Source: Candidatus Woesearchaeota archaeon (GTDB lineage Archaea; Nanobdellota; Nanobdellia; Woesearchaeales; GCA-2687795). Taken from it: a stretch of DNA of 28,579 nucleotides. Both the position numbers and the translations under genes were made by a program. Location: positions 1 through 28,579 of the forward strand of contig NZBG01000038.1 of NCBI GenBank assembly GCA_002687795.1, in the 5' to 3' direction. Within the stretch, counting starts at the first letter, position 1. Each line of letters starts with the position of its first letter. The notes under the pieces are model-generated. The model saw only the letters and a program-made list of their open reading frames with translations, was not told where the DNA came from and did not search any database. Positions 13,719-22,919 of this stretch are shown piece by piece.

Positions 13719-14831
13719 ATGAAAGTTTTGGTTACAGGAGGAGCTGGGTTTATAGGGTCTTTTTTAGTAGACCAACTTGTCCAGCAGGGTGATGATGTTA
13801 GAATCTTGGATAATTTAGATCCGCAGGTTCATCAGGATAGCCTGCCTGAGTATCTTAATGAGAAAGCAGAGTTTGTTAGGGGTGATATGAGGAATATCGA
13901 GGATATCAAGGGAGCGATAAAGGATGTTGATATAATAATCCATCATGCTGCAATGGTCGGCGTGGGCCAGAGCATGTACCAGATTAAGAAATATGTTGAA
14001 GTGAATTCTTTGGGAACAGCAAACCTGCTTGACTTATTGGTCAATCAGGAGCATAATGTTAAGAAGCTGGTTGTTGCAAGTTCCATGAGCACTTATGGCG
14101 AGGGAAGTTATAAATGCGAGAGTTGCGGCGTTGTCAGCCCTCTTATAAGAACAGAGGAACAGATGAGAAAGAGCGACTGGGAGCTTCATTGCCCAGACTG
14201 CGGGGCATATCTTAAGCCTGCGCAGACAAAAGAGTCAAAGAAACAGGATATTAACAGCGTGTATGCATTAACAAAGAAAGACCAGGAAGATATGTGCCTT
14301 AATGTAGGCAAAACATACGGCATTCCTACAACTGCTTTGCGTTATTTTAATGTCTATGGGCCAAGGCAGTCCTTAAGCAACCCTTATACAGGCGTGATAG
14401 CGATCTTTATGAGCAGGATTAAGAATAATAACCAGCCTCTTGTGTTTGAAGACGGCAACCAAACAAGGGATTTTATATCTGTGCATGATATAGTTGATGC
14501 TACATTGCTTGTGATGAAAAGCAAATCTGCGGATTATGATGTGTTTAATATAGGAACCGGCAGACCAACTTCTATAAAGCGGGTAGCAGAGGTGGTGGCC
14601 AGGCTTTGCGGTAAAGAGATAATGCCGAATATAACAAAGAAGTTCAGGAAAGGGGATATAAGACACTGCATTGCGGATGTTTCCAAGATTAAGTCTAAGC
14701 TTGGCTTTGAGCCTAAGACAGAGTTTGAAGAAGGGGTAAAAGAGATTATAGAATGGTCAAGCAATGTTGAGGCAAAGGACATGGTGGATAAAGCCACAAA
14801 TGAGCTTAAAGAAAAGGGTTTGATTGACTAA
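13719..14831 (+). CDS. NAD-dependent sugar-nucleotide epimerase, dTDP-L-rhamnose 4-epimerase-like, with inserted zinc ribbon
   Basis: The 370-aa SDR enzyme has GGAGFIGS (7-14), a serine-rich catalytic region SSMSTYGEG (about 121-129), the YALTK motif (about 187-191) and FNVYGPRQ. Between these lies an insert with CESCG and CPDCG (about 134-168) that should bind zinc. Such an insert occurs in the WbiB-type dTDP-L-rhamnose 4-epimerase family, which is the basis of the call; other 4-epimerases cannot be excluded. A strong GGGGGG ribosome site precedes the ATG. It belongs with the neighbouring decarboxylase and glycosyltransferase in making surface sugars. Confidence 0.7.
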   Translation: MKVLVTGGAGFIGSFLVDQLVQQGDDVRILDNLDPQVHQDSLPEYLNEKAEFVRGDMRNIEDIKGAIKDVDIIIHHAAMVGVGQSMYQIKKYVEVNSLGTANLLDLLVNQEHNVKKLVVASSMSTYGEGSYKCESCGVVSPLIRTEEQMRKSDWELHCPDCGAYLKPAQTKESKKQDINSVYALTKKDQEDMCLNVGKTYGIPTTALRYFNVYGPRQSLSNPYTGVIAIFMSRIKNNNQPLVFEDGNQTRDFISVHDIVDATLLVMKSKSADYDVFNIGTGRPTSIKRVAEVVARLCGKEIMPNITKKFRKGDIRHCIADVSKIKSKLGFEPKTEFEEGVKEIIEWSSNVEAKDMVDKATNELKEKGLID

Positions 14832-14846
14832 TCTGGGAGAAAGAAG

Positions 14847-15917
14847 ATGAAACTGCTGTTCATATGTGGAAGGGAGCCAGCATATGCAAGAAATAACATC
14901 ATTATAAAAGCTCTTAAGAAAAATAAGGTTGATTTGACCTTATGCACAAGCTCATCAAAAAACCCTTTTATAATTCATCTGATTGTGCTCCTAAAATTCT
15001 TTTTTAAGATGCATAAAAGATATGACGCTGTGTTTGTTGGATTCTATGGGCAGCTGCTTGTTCCTATAATAAGGCTTTTTACTAAAAAACCAATATTCTT
15101 TGATGCCTTTATGTCAGCTTATGATACCATGGTTATAGATAAAAGAAGGGTCAGAAGAGGCTCTGTTATCGCAGGGTTTCTGCATTACATTGATAAGAAA
15201 TCATGCCAGTTGGCTGACCTTGTATTTCTTGACACAAACCAGCATATAGATTATTTTGTTAAGGAATTCAAGGTGCCCAGGAGAAAGTTCAGAAGGATCC
15301 TTATAGGGGCTGATGATGATATTTTCTATCCCAAGGCGCAAAGAAAACAGGGCAGCGATCTTGTTGTTGAATTCCATGGGAATTTTATACCTTTGCAGGG
15401 AGCTGAGTATATTGTAAAGGCTGCCAAGATACTCGAGGAGGAGAATATAGAATTTATGGTAATTGGTTCTGGGCAGACCTTCAGTAAGTGTTTTAGTTTA
15501 TCAAAGGAACTGAAGTTAGACAATATAAACTTTATTGGGAGAAAGAATCCTACAGAAATTCCCAGGTATATTTCCAGTTCTGATATTGGCTTAGGGATAT
15601 TTGGCTCTACTGAAAAAACCAAGAGAGTTATACCAAACAAGTCTTATGAGATTATTGCAATGATGAAGCCTTTGGTAACAGCTGATACAAAGGCTTCAAG
15701 GGAATTGTTTGTCAATAAAGAGAATGTTTTGTTCTGTAATGTGGCAGATGAAAAGTCTTTAGCTGAAGCAATATTGACGCTGAAGAATAATGTGAAGCTA
15801 AGGGAGAGGATAGCAAAGAAAGGCTATTACCTTTTTAAGAATAAGTGCAGCGTTAAGCTGATAGGAGAACAGATCATAGGTTTTATGGAATCATGCCTGA
15901 AGTTGCGCAATATTTAA
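14847..15917 (+). CDS. Glycosyltransferase family 4-type protein
   Basis: The 356-aa protein has a GT-B layout: an N-terminal Rossmann-like half (MKLLFICGREPAYARNNIIIKAL, about 1-170) and a C-terminal donor-binding half with GADDDIFYP (about 152-160), IGSGQTF, NINFIGRKNPTEIPRYISSSDIGLGIF and the ExxxxxKP-like SYEIIAMMKPLV (about 266-277). The substrate is not predictable. It is 15 nt after the epimerase and ahead of the phosphonate genes, so it may build the glycan that carries the modification. It has no signal peptide or clear membrane span apart from a hydrophobic patch around 50-85, so it is peripheral or cytosolic. Confidence 0.85.
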   Translation: MKLLFICGREPAYARNNIIIKALKKNKVDLTLCTSSSKNPFIIHLIVLLKFFFKMHKRYDAVFVGFYGQLLVPIIRLFTKKPIFFDAFMSAYDTMVIDKRRVRRGSVIAGFLHYIDKKSCQLADLVFLDTNQHIDYFVKEFKVPRRKFRRILIGADDDIFYPKAQRKQGSDLVVEFHGNFIPLQGAEYIVKAAKILEEENIEFMVIGSGQTFSKCFSLSKELKLDNINFIGRKNPTEIPRYISSSDIGLGIFGSTEKTKRVIPNKSYEIIAMMKPLVTADTKASRELFVNKENVLFCNVADEKSLAEAILTLKNNVKLRERIAKKGYYLFKNKCSVKLIGEQIIGFMESCLKLRNI

Positions 15918-15967
15918 AAAACTATAACGAACTACAACTAAATAGAAGTTAGAATGGAGATGATTAT

Positions 15968-17644
15968 ATGTCAAAAGCAGAGATGCTAAGAAAGCTTTTC
16001 ATGGGAAAGAATCTGATAAGGATTGTAGGGGCCCATAACGGATTAACAGCCAAGCTTGTAGAGTCAGCAGGGTTTGATGGGATATGGGCTTCATCATTAG
16101 AGGTATCAGCTTCGCATGCTGTGCCGGATGCCAATATACTTACTATGCAGGATTATTTAGATGCAGCTATCGATATGAATGAGGCAGTTTCAATACCTGT
16201 GGTTGTTGATGTTGACCAGGGCTATGGCAATTCTACAAATGTTATACATATGGTTAAAAAGTTTGAAACAGCTGGCATTGCCGGGATCATAATGGAGGAT
16301 AAGCTTTTCCCTAAACAGAACAGCCTTTTGGCTGGCGGAAGGCAGGAACTGGCAACAATAGGGGAATTTGTAGGAAAGATAATGGCTGCTAAGAATGCGC
16401 AGGAGTCAAAAGATTTTATGGTTATTGCAAGGATAGAAGCCCTGATTGCCGGCTGGGGCCAGGAAGAAGCGATGAAAAGGGCAAAGGCATATGTCAATGC
16501 AGGCGTTGACGGCATTATGATACATTCTAAGAAAAATAATCCTGATGAAATCACAGAGTTCATTAAGAATTTTGACCTTAATGTTCCTATTGTTGTGGTG
16601 CCTTCCACCTACCCTTCTTTTACTGAAGAGAAAATAAAGAGTTTCCCAAAGATAAGGATGGTTATATATGCCAACCATGTTATAAGGTCTGCTGTTACAT
16701 CTATAAAGGAAACCCTCAAGGAGATAAAAGACGCCGGGGGAATAGATACTGTGAGCAGGAAGATTATCCCTGTGGAGGAGCTTTTTGAGCTGCAAGGCAC
16801 TAGTGAAATGAAAGAGAATGAGAAGAAATTCCTGTTCAAACAGGAGAAAATAACTGCTTTGGTCCCTGCAGCCGGAGTAATAAAAGAGCCTTCTTTAAAG
16901 CCGCTGCTCCAGGATACGCCTTTGGTCATGCTGGATGTTAACGGCAAATCGATCCTTCAAAGAAATGTTGAGCTGCTGAAAAGCCTGGGGATAAAAGACA
17001 TCTTTGTGGTGTCCGGGCCTAATTCTGATAAGATCAATATAGAAGGTATTAATATTATCCAGAATAAGAACTTTGAAAACAGCCATATACTTTATTCGAT
17101 AATGTGCGCCGAAGAAAAGCTGAATGGAAAGCTGTTATTGGTTTATTCTGATATTTTGTTTGAAAAGGAAATCATTGAGAAGCTGTTAAAGTCAGAGGAG
17201 GATATTACACTTGTTATTGACGGTTCTTTTAAGAATTCTAAGATAAGGCAGAGCAAGAAAGAAGAGCATGACCTTGTTTTGGTAAAAGCAAAGCATGACC
17301 CTGTTGAGGGTGAAAGAATTATCAGGCCGAAACGTGATAATCCTGTCCTCAAAATAGGCAAGAAAATAGGCGTTGAGGAAGCGAATTATGAATATATAGG
17401 CCTTGCATTGTTCTCTGAAAAAGGGATTGAAGATTTGAAGAAAGCATATGAAGAGGAGAAAACAACTTACAGCGAAGGGTTGTTTAATGAAGCAGTAAAT
17501 TTTGATATGGCAAACCTGCATGACATTTTGATGAGGATGATCCAGAAGGGGTATAAGGTCTCATCAATGGAGATTGATAAGGGGTGGTCAGAGATTCATA
17601 CATTTGAGGATTATAAAAGAGTTAGCAGGATGATTGCAGACTGA
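15968..17644 (+). CDS. Phosphoenolpyruvate mutase fused to a nucleotidyltransferase domain
   Basis: Residues 1-285 are a PEP mutase of the isocitrate lyase superfamily: VVVDVDQGYG (78-87, metal-binding Asp) and EDKLFPKQNS (110-119), the EDKxFPKxNS motif that separates PEP mutase from hydrolases and lyases. It makes phosphonopyruvate, the C-P bond-forming step. Residues about 295-558 are a nucleotidyltransferase fold (ITALVPAAG at 295-303, LDVNGKSILQRNVELL, then HILYSIM, resembling LicC/PntC cytidylyltransferases). The Gly/Arg loop after LVPAAG is degenerate (VIKEPSLKPLL instead of GxGxR). Such fusions are known in phosphonate clusters. A GGAGATGAT ribosome site lies before the ATG. It begins the phosphonate module, 18 nt ahead of the decarboxylase. 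Confidence 0.92.
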   Translation: MSKAEMLRKLFMGKNLIRIVGAHNGLTAKLVESAGFDGIWASSLEVSASHAVPDANILTMQDYLDAAIDMNEAVSIPVVVDVDQGYGNSTNVIHMVKKFETAGIAGIIMEDKLFPKQNSLLAGGRQELATIGEFVGKIMAAKNAQESKDFMVIARIEALIAGWGQEEAMKRAKAYVNAGVDGIMIHSKKNNPDEITEFIKNFDLNVPIVVVPSTYPSFTEEKIKSFPKIRMVIYANHVIRSAVTSIKETLKEIKDAGGIDTVSRKIIPVEELFELQGTSEMKENEKKFLFKQEKITALVPAAGVIKEPSLKPLLQDTPLVMLDVNGKSILQRNVELLKSLGIKDIFVVSGPNSDKINIEGINIIQNKNFENSHILYSIMCAEEKLNGKLLLVYSDILFEKEIIEKLLKSEEDITLVIDGSFKNSKIRQSKKEEHDLVLVKAKHDPVEGERIIRPKRDNPVLKIGKKIGVEEANYEYIGLALFSEKGIEDLKKAYEEEKTTYSEGLFNEAVNFDMANLHDILMRMIQKGYKVSSMEIDKGWSEIHTFEDYKRVSRMIAD

Positions 17645-17661
17645 TTAACGGTGAAGAGAAC

Positions 17662-18783
17662 ATGATTACATGCGAAAAACTATTTGAACTATTTGATGAG
17701 AGTAATTTGTTGTTTTTTACAGGCGTGCCGGATTCAACGTTTAAGGGCTGGACAAGATTTCTTGCTGATGAGCATGGAAACAAGCTGACAAATGTTATAG
17801 CCTGCAATGAGTGCGAGGCTGTTGCGATAGCATCCGGGTACCATCTGGCAACAGGAAAAATAGGGGTAGTTTATATGCAGAACTCCGGTGAAGGAAAAGC
17901 TGTTAATCCCCTTACCTCGCTTTGCGATCCTGAGGTTTTTTCTATACCTGTTATGCTGATGATAGGCTGGAGAGGAGAGCCAGGTGTTAAGGATGAACCG
18001 CAGCATAGGAAAATGGGGAAAGTTATGATGCCTCTATTAGAAGCGCTTGAGGTACCTTACAGGATACTTCCTGATGAGCCTGAGAAAATCGCCGCAGCTA
18101 TAAAAGAGATGAAAGATAAAGCTGAAAAAGAGAACACTCCTGTTGCGATAATAGTCAGAAAAGGGGTTATTGGGGATTATGAAGCCAAGGTTGAGGAAAA
18201 GGAGAGCTATAGCTTGACAAGGGAAGAGGCAATCAAGATTATTGCCGGCAAGATGGACGGTTCTGAAGTTATTGTTTCAACAACAGGCAAGGCTTCCAGA
18301 GAATTGTTTGAGTATAGGGATATGAAAAAGCAGGCTCATAAGAATGATTTTTATACGCTTGGTTCAATGGGCTGCTCAGCCTCGATTGCCTTAGGCATTT
18401 CTTTGCAGTCAAAGAGAAAAGTGTTTATCTTTGACGGTGATGGGGCAGTGCTTATGCAGATGGGAGCTCTTGCTACGATAGGGCATTATGGGCAGGAGAA
18501 TGTTTATCATATTATCTTTGATAACTCTTCTTATGGCTCAACAGGAGGACAACCAACTATTTCACCAACAGTTGATTTTGGCAGGATAGCCTTTGCATGC
18601 GGCTATAAGTCTGCCCAGACAGTTTCAACAGAACCTGAACTTCTTAAGGCGCTGGATATGGAATCGAAAGGCCCCAGCATATTGGTCATCAAGGTAAAGA
18701 AAGGCTCAAGGAGCGATCTGGGGAGGCCTACCACCAGCCCTGTCCAGAGCAAGGAAGAGCTGATGAAATTCTTAACAGAATAA
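17662..18783 (+). CDS. Phosphonopyruvate decarboxylase
   Basis: This 373-aa thiamine diphosphate enzyme converts phosphonopyruvate to phosphonoacetaldehyde, pulling the unfavourable mutase reaction forward. The N-terminal part has GVPDSTFKGW (21-30) and ACNECEAVAIASGYHLATG (47-65) with the conserved Glu for cofactor activation. The C-terminal part has FDGDGAVLMQMGALATIG (257-274) ending with FDN (286-288), the GDG...N ThDP/Mg motif. YGSTGGQPTISPTVDF is typical of this family. Length matches Ppd/Fom2 (about 375 aa). It lies next to PEP mutase, as in nearly all phosphonate pathways. Its start has GGTGA 8 nt upstream. Confidence 0.93.
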   Translation: MITCEKLFELFDESNLLFFTGVPDSTFKGWTRFLADEHGNKLTNVIACNECEAVAIASGYHLATGKIGVVYMQNSGEGKAVNPLTSLCDPEVFSIPVMLMIGWRGEPGVKDEPQHRKMGKVMMPLLEALEVPYRILPDEPEKIAAAIKEMKDKAEKENTPVAIIVRKGVIGDYEAKVEEKESYSLTREEAIKIIAGKMDGSEVIVSTTGKASRELFEYRDMKKQAHKNDFYTLGSMGCSASIALGISLQSKRKVFIFDGDGAVLMQMGALATIGHYGQENVYHIIFDNSSYGSTGGQPTISPTVDFGRIAFACGYKSAQTVSTEPELLKALDMESKGPSILVIKVKKGSRSDLGRPTTSPVQSKEELMKFLTE

Positions 18784-18828
18784 ATCTTTTTTATAGCAAT
18801 AAAGGAAGAATATAAGGGGTTTAAGAAA

Positions 18829-20733
18829 TTGTGCGGGATATGCGGTTTTAACTGGGAAGATAAAAGTCTAGTAAAGGATATGGCGCAGGCCATGTTGCAT
18901 AGGGGGCCTGATGATTCAGGGTTTCACCTTGGCGCAGGCATTTCATTAGGGCACAGGAGGTTAAGCATAATAGACCTGAAGTCAGGCAAACAGCCCATGT
19001 ATAATGAAGATGGCTCTGTTGTTGTAGTCTATAATGGGGAGATATATAATTTCAAAGAGATAAGGAAATCTTTAGAGAATAAAGGCCATAGGTTCAGGAC
19101 TAACTCTGATACAGAGGCTGTAGTTCATTCTTATGAAGAATATGGAGAGAGATGTTTGGAGCATTTTAACGGCATGTTTGCATTTGCAATCTGGGATTCC
19201 AATAAGAAAAAACTGTTTATTGCAAGAGACAGGCTTGGAATCAAGCCGCTTTATTATTATTTTAAGGATAATGCATTTATTTTTGCTTCTGAAGTAAAAT
19301 CAATACTCCAGCATGATAATATAAAAAGGGAGATCAATAAGGAAGCGTTTTACCAGTTTTTCTCTTATTTGTTTCCTTTGAAAGGGGATTATCTTATAAA
19401 AGATATATATGAGCTTCTCCCAGGGTATTTCTTAACCTTTGATAAGGGCGGGCTGGTTAAGAAACGATATTGGCAGCCAAGGAGCAGGACGGTTTCCAGG
19501 GGAGAGGATTATTTCTGCAGGCTTACCGAAAAAAAATTGCTTGAGTCTGTGAAGATGAGGATGATAAGCGATGTGCCTTTGGGAGCTTCTTTGTCCGGGG
19601 GGCTGGATTCAAGCCTCATCGTGGCTATGATGAACAAGTTTACTCCTGATAAGGTCAAGACAGTGACTGTTGGCTATGAGGATGTTAATAATGAGTTTAT
19701 GTATGCAAGGAAGGTGGCAGAGCATTGCAACCTTGACCATAGAGAGATGGTGATTGAGTTAGACCAGTTAAGCAGCATTATCCCTGAGGTTGTCTGGCAT
19801 ATGGACCAGCCGCCTGTGAAGACAAGCGTCTTTCCCACGTTCTTTTTTTCAAAAAAATTAAGGGAGAAGGTAAAGGTGGCTTTGGTGGGGGAAGGCTCTG
19901 ACGAGATCTTTGCAGGTTATGGAAGGTATAAGATGATGAGCCTGAACCTCAGCTCAACAGCAGGCTTTTTCAGAAAAAGCCTGCGGAATTTCCTGACAAA
20001 GAAAACAATGTATGCAGATAATTCTAAGTCAAAGAAAAGCCTTCTTGATTATTATAAGCAATATTCTTATTACCTTAAGTTTTTTAATATCTTTAGGAAA
20101 GGGAAATATGTGCCGCTTGGCTATTTTAACAGAAAGGATGAAACATCCGTTTCAAAGGGCAATGGCTTTATAGATTATGAGAAAGAAAGTTATGATGTTA
20201 TCAGGGATATTTCTGCCAAGGGAGATGGTGACGCGCTTGGCAGAGTGCTGCATATTGCTGCAAGGAAAGAATTGCCAAGCATACAGCTGCTGCGTGTTGA
20301 TAAGATGAGCATGACGCATTCGCTTGAAGCAAGGGTGCCTTTCGTGGACCATGAGCTTGTGGAGATAGCGTTTTCTATGCCTTCAAACCTTAAGCTTAAC
20401 AACCTCACAGAGAAATATATTGTGAAGAAGGTTGCATTGAAATATCTGCCAAGGGAGATAATATACAGGAAAAAGGAAGGATTGCAGTCGCCGATTGCCA
20501 GCTGGGTCAATAAGGAGTTTAAGGATGTCTTTTCTCCTGTGTTGAATAATAGCAGCCTGGTTAAGAATGGTTACATTGATAGCAGGTTCATTGAAAAACT
20601 GTTAAGAAAAGATATCAGCAGCCAGAGGGCTACGCAGATATGGTTTGTTTCAATGCTGGAGATCTGGAACAGGATCTTTATTGAACCGGATAATATAAAT
20701 AATCAGGATCTTTCAATCAATGCGTTCCTTTGA
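18829..20733 (+). CDS. asnB: Asparagine synthetase-type glutamine amidotransferase (AsnB family)
   Basis: The 634-aa protein has an N-terminal class II glutaminase domain (Cys2 nucleophile in MCGICGF, HRRLSIIDL at 42-50, NGEIYNF at 69-75, RDRLGIKPLYYY at 133-144) and a C-terminal ATP-PPi synthetase domain with SGGLDSS (256-262). The start is TTG at 18829: only this puts the catalytic Cys at position 2, and no ATG is available; AGGGG lies 9 nt upstream. In surface-polymer clusters AsnB homologues often amidate carboxyl groups other than aspartate. Between the phosphonopyruvate decarboxylase and an aldehyde dehydrogenase, a phosphonate or uronate carboxylate is a plausible substrate, but this is inference. 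Confidence 0.92.
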   Translation: MCGICGFNWEDKSLVKDMAQAMLHRGPDDSGFHLGAGISLGHRRLSIIDLKSGKQPMYNEDGSVVVVYNGEIYNFKEIRKSLENKGHRFRTNSDTEAVVHSYEEYGERCLEHFNGMFAFAIWDSNKKKLFIARDRLGIKPLYYYFKDNAFIFASEVKSILQHDNIKREINKEAFYQFFSYLFPLKGDYLIKDIYELLPGYFLTFDKGGLVKKRYWQPRSRTVSRGEDYFCRLTEKKLLESVKMRMISDVPLGASLSGGLDSSLIVAMMNKFTPDKVKTVTVGYEDVNNEFMYARKVAEHCNLDHREMVIELDQLSSIIPEVVWHMDQPPVKTSVFPTFFFSKKLREKVKVALVGEGSDEIFAGYGRYKMMSLNLSSTAGFFRKSLRNFLTKKTMYADNSKSKKSLLDYYKQYSYYLKFFNIFRKGKYVPLGYFNRKDETSVSKGNGFIDYEKESYDVIRDISAKGDGDALGRVLHIAARKELPSIQLLRVDKMSMTHSLEARVPFVDHELVEIAFSMPSNLKLNNLTEKYIVKKVALKYLPREIIYRKKEGLQSPIASWVNKEFKDVFSPVLNNSSLVKNGYIDSRFIEKLLRKDISSQRATQIWFVSMLEIWNRIFIEPDNINNQDLSINAFL

Positions 20734-20760
20734 GGGCGTTTTTGGCTTTCAAAGAAGAAT

Positions 20761-20770
20761 GTTTTTAAAT
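20761..20770 (+). promoter_or_regulatory. Internal TATA box before the aldehyde dehydrogenase
   Basis: GTTTTTAAAT is centred about 28 nt upstream of ATG 20794, after a 60-nt gap behind asnB. A separate leaderless transcript for the second half of the cluster is likely. Confidence 0.45.
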
Positions 20771-20793
20771 GAACTTGTTTTTATGGTTTGAAA

Positions 20794-22215
20794 ATGGATA
20801 TGCTGATTAACGGGAAATGGGAAAGCTCTGGAAAAAGCTTTGATGTTATAAACCCTTATAATAATAGTGTTGTTGATAAAGTGCCTATTGCAACGAAGGA
20901 TGATATAAAGAGGGCTTTAGAGCTGTCCTATAAGGCAAAGCCCGGTTTAAGCCCTGAGGAAAGGGCTGATATTCTTACAAGTTCTGCAAAAGAACTAAAA
21001 TCCAAAAGGAAAGAGTTTTCTGACCTTATTACAGCAGAATCAGGCTTATGTGTGAAGCAGACACTGCATGGGGTTGACAGGTCAATTGATGTGCTGAGGG
21101 AATCAGCGAAAGTTGCGCTTGATATTGAGAAAGACATTACCCAGAGGTTTGTTACTGGAAGTCCTGATGGAAAACCAAGGTTGAAGGTAATCACAGAGCC
21201 ATTGGATTTAGCTGTTGGGATTACACCATTTAACCATCCCTTGAACCAGGTTGCCCATAAGGTCTGCCCTGCAATTGCAGCCGGCACCTGCATGGTGCTA
21301 AAACCAACCGAAAAAACACCTTTGGCAGCATTAAAGTTCGGTGAGATTTTGCTGGATGCCGGGCTGCCTCCAAATATGCTGAACATCATAACGCATTCTC
21401 CCCCAAAAGAAGCGGTTGACCAGATGATTACCCATCCTTTGGTTGAGATGGTAAGTTTTACAGGCGGAGTAGATGTTGGAAAATATATTGCAAAAACAAT
21501 GGCTGCAAACGGGAAGGAGCTGGCGAAATCTGTGTTTGAGCTTGGCGGGAACGCTGCAATGACCGCCCTTGATGATGCTGACCTGGATGTTGCTGCTAAG
21601 ATAGGCTTAAACGCTTTTGGCAACTCAGGGCAAAGATGCACTGCAATAAAAAGGATGCTGGTTGCAGATTCAATTGCTGATGAGTTTATCGAGAAATTCA
21701 TGAAGTTAGCGGAAGCATATAAGTATGGCGATCCAATGGATCCAGGCATGGATATGGGAACTGTGATTGATGAACCGGCAGCAATAAGGATCCAGGATAG
21801 AGTTAATAAGGCAATAAAAGAGGGTGCAAAGCTGTTGTATGGGAACAATAGAGAAGGAGCTTTGTATTCTCCAACCGTGCTGGATAATGTGAATCCAAGG
21901 TCTGAACTGGTTGTAAAGGAGACATTTGGACCGGTTGCTCCGATTATCAGGGTGAAGGATATAAATGAAGCAATAAAGATAGTAAACTCGGTCAAGTATA
22001 AGCTGGCAGGATGTGTGATTACCGAAAGTAAAGATAATGCTGAGAAACTGGCGAATGAGACTGCTGTTGGGCAGTTCAGCTGGAACGGCCCGCCAGGATA
22101 TAGGACAGAACATGCTCCTTTTGGGGGTTTCGGAGACTCAGGGAACTATGAGAAAGAGGGCGTTATCCTTGCAGCGGAAGGCATGAGAAGAATAAGAACT
22201 TTTTATGAGCATTAA
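20794..22215 (+). CDS. NAD(P)-dependent aldehyde dehydrogenase, phosphonoacetaldehyde dehydrogenase (PhnY)-like
   Basis: The 473-aa ALDH has the expected residues: N147 in TPFNHPL, K170 in LKPTEKTP, E249 in FELGGN and the nucleophile C282 in GNSGQRCTAIKRM. FGNSGQRCTAIKRML and WNGPPGYRTEHAPFGGFGDSG resemble phosphonoacetaldehyde dehydrogenase (PhnY) and the related archaeal lactaldehyde dehydrogenases. Since the cluster makes phosphonoacetaldehyde, oxidation to phosphonoacetate is the best-supported idea, but the substrate is not proven. ATG 20794 is chosen over an upstream TTG (20788) because of its position relative to the TATA box. Only 2 nt separate it from the cytidylyltransferase. Confidence 0.8.
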   Translation: MDMLINGKWESSGKSFDVINPYNNSVVDKVPIATKDDIKRALELSYKAKPGLSPEERADILTSSAKELKSKRKEFSDLITAESGLCVKQTLHGVDRSIDVLRESAKVALDIEKDITQRFVTGSPDGKPRLKVITEPLDLAVGITPFNHPLNQVAHKVCPAIAAGTCMVLKPTEKTPLAALKFGEILLDAGLPPNMLNIITHSPPKEAVDQMITHPLVEMVSFTGGVDVGKYIAKTMAANGKELAKSVFELGGNAAMTALDDADLDVAAKIGLNAFGNSGQRCTAIKRMLVADSIADEFIEKFMKLAEAYKYGDPMDPGMDMGTVIDEPAAIRIQDRVNKAIKEGAKLLYGNNREGALYSPTVLDNVNPRSELVVKETFGPVAPIIRVKDINEAIKIVNSVKYKLAGCVITESKDNAEKLANETAVGQFSWNGPPGYRTEHAPFGGFGDSGNYEKEGVILAAEGMRRIRTFYEH

Positions 22216-22217
22216 AA

Positions 22218-22919
22218 ATGAAAGCAATAATCTTAGCGGCTGGAAGGTCTACAAGGCTTTACCCTATCACCCTTAGCATGCCTAAATGCCTTCTCAAGGT
22301 TGGTGAAAAGACTATAATCGAGCGCCAGATAGATAATCTTACTGAGATAGGAATCAAGGATATACTTGTGGTCACAGGATATCTTAAGGAGGAGATTGAA
22401 GGTTTCCTCAAGGACAGGGTTAGGTATGCATTTTTCCCGGACTTTGCAAAGACAAACAATCTTCATACTCTTTACAGCATAAGGGATGAGCTTGACAGTG
22501 ATTTTATCTGCCTGTTCTCTGATGTTTTATTGGGCAAGGAGCCTTTGATGGAATTGATGAATAATGATGATGACTTCTGCCTGCTGGTGCATAATAAGGA
22601 GGTTCTTGAAGGCACAATGCGGGTAAAGATCAAGAACGGCTCTGTTTATGATATAGGAGGGCATATACCTCCTGAGGAAGGGGAGGCTAATTTTATAGGG
22701 GTTGCCAAGTTTTCTAAGAAAGCTGCAAAGTTGCTGGCAGAGGAGATGGAAGGCATGATCAAAGGCGAAAACCATATAAATGATTATTATACTATGGCAC
22801 TTCCAGGATTAGCTGAGAAAGGATACAAGATATCGTTTATTAATATGGATGACAAGCCCTGGATTGAGATTGATACAAAGGATGATCTTGACAGGGCCAG
22901 GGGCATGGAACTAAAATGA
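22218..22919 (+). CDS. Nucleotidyltransferase, LicC/PntC-like cytidylyltransferase
   Basis: The 233-aa enzyme has the canonical nucleotide-binding loop LAAGRSTRLYPIT with MPKCLL (6-26), metal ligands around FSDVLLG (about 99-105) and ETDTKDDLDRA-like EIDTKDDLDRA near the end. TNNLHTLYSIRDEL is typical of phosphocholine or 2-aminoethylphosphonate cytidylyltransferases (LicC, PntC), which activate a phospho- or phosphono-headgroup as a CMP derivative. Its stop overlaps the start of the CDP-alcohol phosphotransferase as ATGA, so a CMP-activated headgroup handed to that enzyme is the natural reading. It is the intact counterpart of the divergent nucleotidyltransferase domain fused to PEP mutase. 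Confidence 0.82.
   Translation: MKAIILAAGRSTRLYPITLSMPKCLLKVGEKTIIERQIDNLTEIGIKDILVVTGYLKEEIEGFLKDRVRYAFFPDFAKTNNLHTLYSIRDELDSDFICLFSDVLLGKEPLMELMNNDDDFCLLVHNKEVLEGTMRVKIKNGSVYDIGGHIPPEEGEANFIGVAKFSKKAAKLLAEEMEGMIKGENHINDYYTMALPGLAEKGYKISFINMDDKPWIEIDTKDDLDRARGMELK

Noticed and set aside
20928..21995. Long open frame (355 codons) on the minus strand opposite the aldehyde dehydrogenase
   Set aside because: The plus strand has all ALDH catalytic residues and good start context; the antisense frame has low-complexity Ser/Ile/Phe-rich content with no family resemblance.
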